Assembly: GCA_017852615.1 (NCBI GenBank)
Contig: JAFMKX010000001.1
Coordinates: forward strand, 64,970-93,894
Direction of reading: 5' to 3'
Source: Pontimonas sp.
GTDB taxonomy: Bacteria > Actinomycetota > Actinomycetes > Actinomycetales > Microbacteriaceae
DNA: 28,925 bases
Shown here in pieces: positions 8,417 to 16,096 of the stretch (positions within the stretch are counted from its first letter, which is position 1; the number at the start of each line of letters is the position of its first letter). A program made the position numbers and the translations under genes. Below the pieces are notes generated by a model, which saw nothing but the letters and a program-made list of their open reading frames with translations, had not been told where the DNA came from and did no database searches.

Positions 8417-9271
8417 ATGAGCGAAACACCTTTGAGCGACCCCAGCAAAGTTCTGATTGTCGCGTTTGAAGGGTGGAATGACGCCGGCGATGCCGCCAGT
8501 GATGCCGCCGACATTCTGGTGGAACAACGTGATCTCAGCGCGTTGACCCAGGTGGATCCCGAAGAATATTTCGACTTCCAACTCACTCGCCCCCTGGTCG
8601 AACAAGGCAGTGATGGTCTGCGCTACTTGAAGTGGCCCGATGTGACTTTGTTTGGACCTGATGCTGGTGATGTCGAATCGCCTTATGTGCTGACCGGCCA
8701 AGAGCCCTCCAGGCTGTGGCGTTCATTCGCTAGTGCCATGGTCGACCACGCACTGGCCTATGGCATTGAGGGCATTGTTTTCTTAGGCGCCATGTTGGCT
8801 GATGTTCCACATTCGCGCGCGGTACGGGTCACCGCCACCAGTAATGACGCGGCAATTCGTGAAAAATACGACATTGAAAAATCTACGTATGAGGGCCCGG
8901 TAGGTGTCCTCACGGTGTTGTCGTTGGCGGCGGCAGAAGTCGGCATCCCCGCTGTGCACTTGTGGGCCCATGTGCCCCACTATGTCCACACCGCACCGTC
9001 GCCTAAGGCCACCCTGGCTCTGCTGGAGCGTTTAGAGCAGATGGTGGGCATCGTCTCTGACCGGGAAGAATTAGAAGCGGAGGCGACCTCGTGGGAAGAG
9101 GGAATTGACGCTCTTGCCGCTGAAGATGACGATATGACGGCCTATATTGACCAGCTTGAGCAGGCCAGAGACGCTGCGGATGCTCCAGAAGCATCGGGTG
9201 ATGCGATTGCTCAAGAATTTGAGAAATATCTCCAAAGCCGCCCCGACAGGCCAAGCTCTAACGAGTCATAG
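8417..9271 (+). CDS. PAC2-family protein
   Basis: A 284-residue protein of the PAC2 family, named after the eukaryotic proteasome assembly chaperone 2. Characteristic segments are LIVAFEGWNDAGDAASDAAD near the N-terminus, GIEGIVFLGAMLADVPHSR, then VTATSNDAAIREKYDI, GPVGVLTVLSLAAAEVGIP and LWAHVPHYVHTAPSPKATLA. The C-terminal 80 residues are acidic and helical, as is usual in actinobacterial members. The biochemical function of the bacterial family is not established; a link to proteasome assembly is by name and fold only. The start ATG 8417 is preceded by GGAGGA. The gene is divergent from the HAD operon and convergent with uppP, and the two stop codons overlap in TCATAG. Confidence 0.9.
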   Translation: MSETPLSDPSKVLIVAFEGWNDAGDAASDAADILVEQRDLSALTQVDPEEYFDFQLTRPLVEQGSDGLRYLKWPDVTLFGPDAGDVESPYVLTGQEPSRLWRSFASAMVDHALAYGIEGIVFLGAMLADVPHSRAVRVTATSNDAAIREKYDIEKSTYEGPVGVLTVLSLAAAEVGIPAVHLWAHVPHYVHTAPSPKATLALLERLEQMVGIVSDREELEAEATSWEEGIDALAAEDDDMTAYIDQLEQARDAADAPEASGDAIAQEFEKYLQSRPDRPSSNES

Positions 9272-10123
9272 CGGGTCAATAACACCGCTAGAAAGCGCCA
9301 CTAAGAGCGCTGATCCCAACACCAAGCGATAGATCACAAAGGGCAAAAAGCTCCGGGTGCTGATGTAGCGCATCAGCCAGGCAATCACGGCCCACCCGAT
9401 CATGAAAGCCATCACGGTGGCTACAACTGTGTCGAAAAGACTAAACGGCCCTGAGGCACCGGGGTTGCTCAGAGCGGTATTGAGTTCATAAAAGCCACTT
9501 CCCAGAACAGCCGGTATGGCCAGCAAGAAGGAATATCGGGTGGCAGAGACGCGGTCGTATCCCAGGGTTCGCCCCATCGCGATTGTGGCGCCTGAGCGTG
9601 AAACGCCAGGGATAAGGGCCAACATTTGAGCCATCCCATAAGCCAGGCCGTGCGGTGTGGTGAGGGTGCTTAAATCGCGGTTTCTTTTCCCCCACCAGTC
9701 AGCAGCAGCAAGAATCAGGCCAAAGATGATGAGGACGCTCGCCACGAGCCACAGAGATCGAAAAGCGCCCCGAATGTATTCCTGCGCAAAATATCCCACC
9801 GCAACGATGGGAAGTGTTCCCACAATGATGAGCCAGCCCAGCCGGGCATTAGTGCGATCTAACGCAGAGGCGTCGCGCCACCAGGAGCGGTTTTTCCCCA
9901 AGGAGCGAAACCACCCAGCAAGAATGTTGCCGATATCGCGGGCGAAATAAACCAATACGGCCAGCTCGGTGCCGATTTGGGTGATGGCCGTGAACGTGGC
10001 ACCGGGGTCGGTGGCGCTGGGGAGGAACTCCCCCACGATCCGCACGTGGGCGCTGGAGGAGACGGGAAGGAATTCGGTGAGACCTTGAACAATGCCGAGC
10101 AGTATCGCTTCCCATAGCCCCAT
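9266..10123 (-). CDS. uppP: Undecaprenyl-diphosphatase UppP (BacA family)
   Basis: An integral membrane enzyme of 285 residues that removes a phosphate from undecaprenyl diphosphate, recycling the lipid carrier for peptidoglycan and other wall polymers. The two family signatures are present: GIVQGLTEFLPVSSSAHV (from residue 10) with the catalytic Glu and the Ser-rich stretch, and LIPGVSRSGATIAMGR. Seven or so hydrophobic segments follow the expected pattern. ATG 10123 lies seven bases after TAGCGT, a plausible -10, so the transcript may be leaderless. Its last six bases overlap the convergent PAC2 stop. Loss or overexpression of this family alters bacitracin sensitivity in other bacteria. Confidence 0.96.
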   Translation of the reverse strand: MGLWEAILLGIVQGLTEFLPVSSSAHVRIVGEFLPSATDPGATFTAITQIGTELAVLVYFARDIGNILAGWFRSLGKNRSWWRDASALDRTNARLGWLIIVGTLPIVAVGYFAQEYIRGAFRSLWLVASVLIIFGLILAAADWWGKRNRDLSTLTTPHGLAYGMAQMLALIPGVSRSGATIAMGRTLGYDRVSATRYSFLLAIPAVLGSGFYELNTALSNPGASGPFSLFDTVVATVMAFMIGWAVIAWLMRYISTRSFLPFVIYRLVLGSALLVALSSGVIDPL

Positions 10124-10130
10124 GGTTCTA

Positions 10131-10136
10131 ACGCTA
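10131..10136 (-). promoter_or_regulatory. Putative -10 element of uppP (leaderless)
   Basis: TAGCGT on the minus strand ends seven bases before ATG 10123, so the transcript would begin at or next to the A of the start codon. There is no clear -35 and no ribosome binding site, which fits leaderless initiation. Confidence 0.4.
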
Positions 10137-10218
10137 CTGGGTAGAACACGATGCGGTGGGAGCTTTAGTGGTAATGTCGTGTCTCGGTCGCAACGTGTGG
10201 AATCTTTACACGATGTGC

Positions 10219-10301
10219 GCGCGGGTGGCGGAATGGCAGACGCGCTAGCTTGAGGTGCTAGTGCCCGAAAGGGCGTGGGGGTTCAAGTCCCCCCTCGCGC
10301 A
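10219..10301 (+). tRNA. tRNA-Leu (anticodon GAG)
   Basis: An 83-base class II tRNA that folds as expected. The acceptor stem is GCGCGGG with CTCGCGC (one G-U pair), followed by discriminator A at 10301. The anticodon stem CTAGC/GCTAG encloses the loop TTGAGGT, giving anticodon GAG, which reads CTC and CTT. The long variable arm is GTGCCCGAAAGGGCGT and the T arm is GGGGG-TTCAAGT-CCCCC. The 3' CCA is not encoded. It is followed after seven bases by a strong intrinsic terminator and is divergent from uppP. Confidence 0.96.
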
Positions 10302-10308
10302 CGCGACG

Positions 10309-10347
10309 ACAGGGTCTTTCACTTCGGTGGAGGGCCCTGTTTTGTTT
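10309..10347 (+). terminator. Intrinsic terminator with UUCG tetraloop after tRNA-Leu
   Basis: Bases 10309-10340 form an uninterrupted 14-pair stem (ACAGGGTCTTTCAC against GTGGAGGGCCCTGT, with G-T wobbles) closed by C(TTCG)G, an exceptionally stable tetraloop, followed by TTTTGTTT. It ends the tRNA transcript just before the SOS promoter of imuA' and would shield that promoter from read-through. It is the clearest intrinsic terminator in the window. Confidence 0.9.
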
Positions 10348-10364
10348 CCCGGTGTCAGTGGATG

Positions 10365-10394
10365 TTGACACAATCGAACAAATGTTCGAATATA
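10365..10394 (+). promoter_or_regulatory. Promoter of the imuA'-imuB-dnaE2 operon
   Basis: A consensus -35 TTGACA (10365-10370) is followed 17-18 bases later by GAATAT or AATATA (10388-10394) as -10. ATG 10400 lies five to six bases beyond the -10, so initiation at the start codon (a leaderless mRNA) is likely; there is no ribosome binding site. The LexA operator fills the spacer between the two hexamers, an ideal place to block RNA polymerase. Confidence 0.75.
10374..10389 (+). promoter_or_regulatory. LexA (SOS) box
   Basis: TCGAACAAATGTTCGA has perfect 6-base half-sites (TCGAAC/GTTCGA) around a 4-base AAAT spacer. This matches the actinobacterial/Gram-positive SOS box (CGAAC-N4-GTTCG). Its position between -35 and -10 and its location directly ahead of a mutagenic polymerase cassette support direct LexA repression. 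The lexA and recA genes are not in the window. Confidence 0.93.
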
Positions 10395-10399
10395 GCTTT

Positions 10400-11098
10400 A
10401 TGTCCCCCGCACTCACTCTGGAAGGCGCGCCACCAGCGCGCGCTGAGGTGCATGCTTTGCAGCAGCGTATTCACGCGATGCAAAAAACCACAGTCGAGCA
10501 TCGAGTCTTTCCGGTGAGCCAAGCGGTGGCTAATCTTTTCCCGGAGCGAGGACTCTCTCGTGGCTCTATCTACCAAGTGGACTCTTCTGCGTCTCTGCTG
10601 TGGGCTTTGCTCGCCGAGCCTTCTCAAAGCGGTACGTGGTGCGCGGTGGTGGGTGCTCCCGACCTCGGGCTTGCCGCTGCGTCAGAAATGGGTGTCAATG
10701 TTGATCGCTTGGTAGTGGTCCCCCACCCCGGGGAGCAATGGTTTGCCGTCGTGGCCGCCTTGATTGATGTGGTGGGGATTGTGGCGTTGGGTTCGATACC
10801 GGCGCCATCGGATCGCATGCTTTCTACGCTCACGGGACGTTTACGCGAAAGAGAAGCCACCCTTTTGGTGCGCGATGCCTGGCCGCGTAGTGAAGCCAGC
10901 ATTCAAGTGCGGCACCAGTGGAGTGGTCTCAGGCAGGGCAGCGGAATGCTGCACGAGCATCGTATGTCCATGAGTTCCACACCGCGCCATGGGCATCCCG
11001 TACGCACCTGCGAGATGGTGATTGACGCTTGGGGGGCTCACGAACAGACTCACCATGCTCCTGTGATTGATATCGCTCACCACCGTCAGGCGGGCTAA
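10400..11098 (+). CDS. imuA': ImuA' , RecA-like accessory factor of the DnaE2 mutasome
   Basis: A 232-residue protein in the position of mycobacterial ImuA' (Rv3395c), which binds ImuB and RecA and is needed for DnaE2-dependent damage-induced mutagenesis. The core looks like a degenerate RecA fold: FPERGLSRGSIYQVDSSASLLWALL aligns with the RecA LPRGRI...GPESSGKTTL region but lacks the Walker A Lys. Strands WCAVVGAPDLG and VDRLVVVPHPGEQW follow, then the hydrophobic IDVVGIVALGSI in the Walker B place. ATG 10400 is chosen because a longer frame from GTG 10352 would put the -35, the LexA box and the -10 inside the coding sequence. The stop is four bases before imuB. Confidence 0.88.
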   Translation: MSPALTLEGAPPARAEVHALQQRIHAMQKTTVEHRVFPVSQAVANLFPERGLSRGSIYQVDSSASLLWALLAEPSQSGTWCAVVGAPDLGLAAASEMGVNVDRLVVVPHPGEQWFAVVAALIDVVGIVALGSIPAPSDRMLSTLTGRLREREATLLVRDAWPRSEASIQVRHQWSGLRQGSGMLHEHRMSMSSTPRHGHPVRTCEMVIDAWGAHEQTHHAPVIDIAHHRQAG

Positions 11099-11102
11099 TC
11101 TC

Positions 11103-12662
11103 ATGAGACGCAGTCTGGTGGTGTGGTGTCCGCAGTGGTCTTTGGTGGCTGCCTATCAGGATGATTCTCTCCCGGAGATCACACCGGGTATTCCCGCGGC
11201 TCTTGTGCACAAGGGCGCTATTGCTCAGTGCTCGAGAGAAGCCGGTGAGGCGGGAGTGCGTGTGGGCATGAAACGCCGAGATGCCCATCTCACGTGTCCC
11301 AGCATTGTCTTAGCGGCAAGTGATGCGCACCGGGATCACGCTTCTTTTCAGCGCGTCATTATTGACTTGATTGCGTGTGTGCCCCAGCACTCGTTGATCG
11401 CACCAGGCTTGGTCGCTTTCCACGCTCGAGGGCTTGCCCGTTTTTATGGCAGCGAGGAAGCCTCCGCCAGGATGCTGATGGATGCGGTGCATCGAAGTCA
11501 GCCTTTAGCAACCGCTCGGGTAGGGATTGCTGATGATCTTTTTAGTGCCGTCATTGCTGCTCAACACACCACAGCGCTGTATCCGGTGAGAGCAGTCGAG
11601 CCGGGACAGTCAGCTGTATTTCTAGCGGACATGCCTATCGCCGTCTTGGAAGATGAGGCCACAATCTCGCTGTTGGGGCGTTTGGGGGTGCGCACCCTGG
11701 GAGATTTTGTTGCCCTGGGAGTCGAGGCGATCCGTGAGCGTTTAGGAACCAGGGGCGAAGAGCTCTATCGCTTGGCCACAGGCCTGGGTGGCTCTCCCCT
11801 GGCGCTCAACGATGCACCGGTGGATACCGAAGAAACTATTGATCTGCCAGAGCCTTATTCCCTCACGGAGCAAGTTGCGTTTGCTATTCGCACCGCAACC
11901 CAGCAGTACAGTGACCGACTACGCAGAGCGGGGTGGGTGTGTACCCAGGTGCGTGTCACCTTGAGCTTTGACGATGCCACCGTGCACGAGCGCACCTGGG
12001 TGCATCCTCGTTTCTTTTCTGCCAGTGATTTAGTGGATCGGGTCCGATGGCAATTGGACCAGTGTTTTCGTGACCGTGCCGGCGAAGATACCGATTTTCC
12101 GCCTGGTCTTATTGCCGTGCGTTATGCCGCACTGGACCCTGAAGAGGCCTACGCCCACGAACCTGGTCTGTGGGGGCACGGACCCGATAGTCGAGTGCAT
12201 CATGTGCTCTCTCGTGTGCAATCCATGGTGGGAGCCAGTGGTGTGCTCACGGCGTCACCGCGACGTGCTCGAGTGGCACACGAATCCCATGCGCTCACTC
12301 CCTGGGGAGATACGCCACCGGTGGAAAAAAACCCTGGACCACTTCCCGGGGCGTTGCCCTCTCCCCTGCCTGCCACGGTTTTTTCCACCCCCCACACCGT
12401 GGGCGTCATCGGTGCCGATGGTGCTGAGATTGTGGTCTCTGACACAGCAGAACTGTCTGCGCAGCCACATTGGCTGGTCTCGGGTTCGCGTCGTCGAAAA
12501 CTGAGGTCGTGGGCGGGTCCTTGGCCGGTGTGGGAAAAATGGTGGGATCCCGCCAGTAGCCGCTTTATCCATCGCCTTCAAGTGGTTGATGAAGAAGGCA
12601 TCGGGTGGCTAATTAGTGCCACGGAAGCGAAACACTGGCATATCGAAGCGCGGTATGACTAA
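11103..12662 (+). CDS. imuB: ImuB, catalytically inactive Y-family polymerase homologue
   Basis: A 519-residue member of the Y-family polymerase superfamily that serves as the hub linking ImuA', DnaE2 and the beta clamp. The active-site acids are absent. The first motif, D-x-D-A-F in DinB, reads LVVWCPQWSLVAA here, and the S-x-D-E motif reads GLVAFHARGLARFYG. This is expected for ImuB. A helix-hairpin-helix-like part (LGRLGVRTLGDFVALG) and a little-finger-like domain follow. Residues 353-358, EPGLWG, sit where mycobacterial ImuB has its clamp-binding QLPLWG. The C-terminal 170 residues are Pro-rich, then Trp-rich (PWPVWEKWWDP). ATG 11103 follows the imuA' stop by four bases, and the stop overlaps dnaE2 by one base. 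Confidence 0.92.
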   Translation: MRRSLVVWCPQWSLVAAYQDDSLPEITPGIPAALVHKGAIAQCSREAGEAGVRVGMKRRDAHLTCPSIVLAASDAHRDHASFQRVIIDLIACVPQHSLIAPGLVAFHARGLARFYGSEEASARMLMDAVHRSQPLATARVGIADDLFSAVIAAQHTTALYPVRAVEPGQSAVFLADMPIAVLEDEATISLLGRLGVRTLGDFVALGVEAIRERLGTRGEELYRLATGLGGSPLALNDAPVDTEETIDLPEPYSLTEQVAFAIRTATQQYSDRLRRAGWVCTQVRVTLSFDDATVHERTWVHPRFFSASDLVDRVRWQLDQCFRDRAGEDTDFPPGLIAVRYAALDPEEAYAHEPGLWGHGPDSRVHHVLSRVQSMVGASGVLTASPRRARVAHESHALTPWGDTPPVEKNPGPLPGALPSPLPATVFSTPHTVGVIGADGAEIVVSDTAELSAQPHWLVSGSRRRKLRSWAGPWPVWEKWWDPASSRFIHRLQVVDEEGIGWLISATEAKHWHIEARYD

Positions 12663-15600
12663 TGGGGTGGCATAACCCACCCATTTCCTGGTCAGAGCAC
12701 GAACGCCGCCTCGCCGACGCTTCTCGTCCCGTTTCGCCCGAGGCGTCCACTCCAGAGTCTTCAAAAACTAGCTCGCCCACGCGCTCGTTTCACCGCCAGC
12801 CCTACCAAGCTCCAGAGCTGATCCCGGGTGAAGAAGCCTCGGATCACGTGGAATATGCCGAATTGCACATGCACAGCAGTTTCAGTTTCCTGGATGGAGT
12901 TTCTGCCCCTCAAAAATTAGTGGAACGAGGTGCGCAACTGGGGTTAGAAGGCCTTGCAATTACTGATCACAACGGAATGTATGGGGTGGTGCGATTCGCA
13001 GAAGCCGCCGCCGCACACGCCATGCCCACTGTATTTGGCGCAGAAATTTCGTTAGCGCCCCACCAGGCTCGTACCGATGTTGAGGACCCGCCTGGACAGC
13101 ATCTGCTGGTGTTGGCCCGAGGGGAAGAGGGCTATCACCGCTTGTGTTCTGCTCTTACCGACGCACATTTGGCCACACCGGAGAAAGGAACTTTGGCATG
13201 TGACATAGAAACCTTGGCCGAAAGGGGTAAAGGCCACTGGTTGATTCTCACGGGGTGCCGTAAAGGTGGGGTGCGTTTTGGTTTACCGCATACCCGGATG
13301 CCTTCGCGCACCGAACAAGACCGCAGTGAAGCAGAACTTAAGCGTCTGGTGGAGCTCTTTGGCGCTGAGAACGTGGTCGTCGAGCTGTATGACCACCAGC
13401 ACCCCCTGGATAGCGTCCACAACGATTTCTTAGCAACCCTTGCCTCAACCCATCATCTCCCCGTGGTCGCTACCGGAATGGTCCACTACGCCACTGCAGA
13501 AGAAGCTGATCTTGCCCAAGCAATGGCTGCCATTCGGGCACGCTCCAGTATGGATTCGCTGCACAACTGGTTACCCGCTTCACCCGCTGCGTATTTGCGC
13601 TCTGGTGCTCAGCAGGCTGCACGCTTTAGTGCTTTTCCGGGTGCGGTCACGGCCAGCGCCCGCATTGCTGCGGAATTGAGTTTTTCGCTCAAAAAAGTCA
13701 CCCCGGGGTTGCCTCGGTCTTTGTGTCCCCCCGGACACACACCGATGAGCTATTTGCGGGAGTTGATTACTGACGCGGTTCCTCGTCGTTACCCTCATCC
13801 ACTCCCTGCGGTGTGGAAAAGAATCAACGCTGAGCTGGACTTGATAGAGAAAAAGGATTTTGCCGGATATTTCTTGATTGTCTACGACATTGTTCGTTTT
13901 GCCCGTAGTCGGGGAATCCTGTGCCAAGGCCGAGGGTCAGCGGCTAACTCTGCCGTGTGTTTTTTGCTCGATATCACCGCCGTGGATTCGATTTATTACA
14001 ACCTGCCATTTGAACGGTTTCTCTCGGCTCTCCGAGACGAAGAGCCCGACATCGATGTCGATTTTGAATCCCGTCGCCGTGAAGAAGTTATTCAGTATGT
14101 CTATGAGCGCTACGGCCGACGACAAGCAGCACAGGTGGCCACCGTGATCGAGTACAAAGGCAAAAGTGCCATTCGCGATATGGCCCGCGCACTGGGCTAT
14201 AGCCCCGGTCAACAGGATGCTTTTTCTCGCCAGGTGGAGCGCTCAGGAGTGCCTCACGACGACGCCGGTACCACGATTCCTACCGCTGTGACAGACCTGG
14301 CTCAGCGCACGGTGAGTTTGCCGAGACATTTGGGTATTCATTCCGGTGGCATGGTCCTGACTGATCGCCCGGTCTCTGAAGTGGTGCCTATTGAGCCAGC
14401 TCGGATGGCCCACCGCACGGTGTTGCAGTGGGATAAAGACGATTGCGAATGGATGGGGTTGGTCAAATTCGACCTTCTGGGGCTGGGCATTTTGGAAGCC
14501 ATCCGCGACACCTTTGACCTTGTGGAAGAACACCTGGGTGAAACGTGGGAACTTGCCACGTTGCCTCGGGATGAGGCAGGTGTCTATGACATGCTCTGCC
14601 GCGCTGACTCAATAGGGGTCTTTCAGGTTGAATCCAGGGCACAAATGGCGCTGTTGCCGAGGCTTCAACCACGCAGGTTTTATGACTTAGCCATTCAAAT
14701 AGCCATGATTCGACCGGGTCCCATTCAAGGTGGGGCGGTCCATCCTTTTGTTCGTCGTAAAGCGGGCTTAGAGCCTGTGCAGTACGCCCACCCCGCTTTA
14801 GAAGAATGCTTGGAACGCACCCTGGGGGTGCCCATATTTCAAGAACAGTTGATGCAAATAGCCATGGCAGTGGGCGGCTGTACCGGGGAAGACGCGGATT
14901 TGTTGCGCCGCGCGATGGGGTCCAAAAGAGGCTTAGAGCGCATCGAATCACTGCGCGAAACGCTCTATAACGGGATGGCACAGAGCGGTTTGGATACGGC
15001 GACATCAGATCGCATCTACGGCATGATTCAAGCTTTTGCCAGCTTTGGTTTTGCCGAAAGCCACTCGTTGAGTTTTGCCTTACTGGTCTATGCCAGTTCC
15101 TGGTTGAAGTTGCACTATCCCGCAGTATTTCTTGCTGGATTGTTACGTGCGCAGCCCATGGGGTTCTACTCCCCCGCATCGTTAGTTGCCGATGCGGAAC
15201 GCCACGGCGTTGTGGTCAAGGGGCCTTCGGTTAATTATTCGCTCACCGAAGCATCAGTAGAGCCGCGGGAAGGTGCGAGTGCTACACCCACCGGTCGTGA
15301 TTCCTGCCTGCGCTATGACCAACCCACCCCGTCTTCTGTGTTTGACCCTGAGGGTGAGGATCCCACGACCACTCATCGTCGTGATGCCAATCTGGCGCTC
15401 AGGTGGGGGTTGGCCAGTGTTCGCGGGGTGGGGGTTGATACCGCGGAGCGAATCGTGGCGCAGCGCCTTACTGGCGGGCCCTTTATCGATGCCACCGACC
15501 TCTCACGCCGAGTGGGACTGAGCGCCAGCCACCTGGAATCGTTAGCCAGTGCCGGTGCTTTGGACGATTGTGGAATATCTCGCCGGGAAGGAATCTGGGC

Positions 15601-16096
15601 TGCTGGCCATCTCGCCACGGAACACCCGCAATATCTTCCTCACACCACCACTGCGCTTCGATTGCCTCTGTTTGAGCAGATGACCTCCCAGGAGGTCATG
15701 ATGGCAAACCGGGTATTCACGGGGGCATCCCCAGGGGATCACCCCCTGCGATATGCCCGGCAGACTCTTCGCGAATCGGGGGTCTCTACGGTGGCGCAGA
15801 TGCTTAGTCATGAACCAGGCAGGCGGGTTTGGGTGGCAGGAATTGTGACACACCGCCAACGCCCTGCAACCGCTATGGGCGTTACGTTTCTCAACGTTGA
15901 AGATGAAACCGGGCTGGTCAACGTTATCTGTGGTGTTGGTTTGTGGAAGCGCTACCGGACGCTCTTGCGAGATAGTGCTGCGATTATCGTGCGGGGTCTG
16001 CTTGAGCGCAGCCCTCAAGGGGTCGTCTCGATCGTGGCGGATGCGGTGGAAACATTAGACCTCGGTGTTGCTGATGCGGCGAGGAATTTTCGCTAG
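12662..16096 (+). CDS. dnaE2: Error-prone DNA polymerase III alpha subunit DnaE2
   Basis: A 1144-residue C-family polymerase that performs lesion bypass and damage-induced mutagenesis. It has an N-terminal PHP domain (ELHMHSSFSFLDG, about residue 68; ITDHNGMYG), the palm active site PDIDVDFESRR with catalytic D465 and D467, the YFLIVYDIVRFARSRGI and CQGRGSAANS finger motifs, a helix-hairpin-helix region (GVGVDTAERIVAQR) and a C-terminal OB fold (VAGIVTHRQRPATAMG). A low-conservation insertion lies around residues 863-911. Start ATG 12662 overlaps the imuB stop (TAATG). The N-terminal 65 residues before the PHP domain are Ser/Pro-rich and may be disordered. Regulated by the upstream LexA box. 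It ends in a CTAG shared with the convergent methyltransferase. Confidence 0.96.
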   Translation: MGWHNPPISWSEHERRLADASRPVSPEASTPESSKTSSPTRSFHRQPYQAPELIPGEEASDHVEYAELHMHSSFSFLDGVSAPQKLVERGAQLGLEGLAITDHNGMYGVVRFAEAAAAHAMPTVFGAEISLAPHQARTDVEDPPGQHLLVLARGEEGYHRLCSALTDAHLATPEKGTLACDIETLAERGKGHWLILTGCRKGGVRFGLPHTRMPSRTEQDRSEAELKRLVELFGAENVVVELYDHQHPLDSVHNDFLATLASTHHLPVVATGMVHYATAEEADLAQAMAAIRARSSMDSLHNWLPASPAAYLRSGAQQAARFSAFPGAVTASARIAAELSFSLKKVTPGLPRSLCPPGHTPMSYLRELITDAVPRRYPHPLPAVWKRINAELDLIEKKDFAGYFLIVYDIVRFARSRGILCQGRGSAANSAVCFLLDITAVDSIYYNLPFERFLSALRDEEPDIDVDFESRRREEVIQYVYERYGRRQAAQVATVIEYKGKSAIRDMARALGYSPGQQDAFSRQVERSGVPHDDAGTTIPTAVTDLAQRTVSLPRHLGIHSGGMVLTDRPVSEVVPIEPARMAHRTVLQWDKDDCEWMGLVKFDLLGLGILEAIRDTFDLVEEHLGETWELATLPRDEAGVYDMLCRADSIGVFQVESRAQMALLPRLQPRRFYDLAIQIAMIRPGPIQGGAVHPFVRRKAGLEPVQYAHPALEECLERTLGVPIFQEQLMQIAMAVGGCTGEDADLLRRAMGSKRGLERIESLRETLYNGMAQSGLDTATSDRIYGMIQAFASFGFAESHSLSFALLVYASSWLKLHYPAVFLAGLLRAQPMGFYSPASLVADAERHGVVVKGPSVNYSLTEASVEPREGASATPTGRDSCLRYDQPTPSSVFDPEGEDPTTTHRRDANLALRWGLASVRGVGVDTAERIVAQRLTGGPFIDATDLSRRVGLSASHLESLASAGALDDCGISRREGIWAAGHLATEHPQYLPHTTTALRLPLFEQMTSQEVMMANRVFTGASPGDHPLRYARQTLRESGVSTVAQMLSHEPGRRVWVAGIVTHRQRPATAMGVTFLNVEDETGLVNVICGVGLWKRYRTLLRDSAAIIVRGLLERSPQGVVSIVADAVETLDLGVADAARNFR

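Noticed and set aside
10219..10301. tRNA-Leu as an integration (att) site
   Set aside because: No integrase, no duplicated 3' tRNA end and no foreign-looking genes follow; the downstream genes are a chromosomal repair operon.
10352..10399. Longer imuA' starting at GTG 10352
   Set aside because: It would put the -35, the perfect LexA box and the -10 inside the coding sequence; ATG 10400 fits a leaderless start.
14463..15179. 238-residue open frame antisense to dnaE2
   Set aside because: Antisense to well conserved polymerase motifs; the translation has no family features.
15542..16018. 158-residue open frame antisense to the 3' part of dnaE2
   Set aside because: Antisense shadow, low-complexity translation, no start signals.
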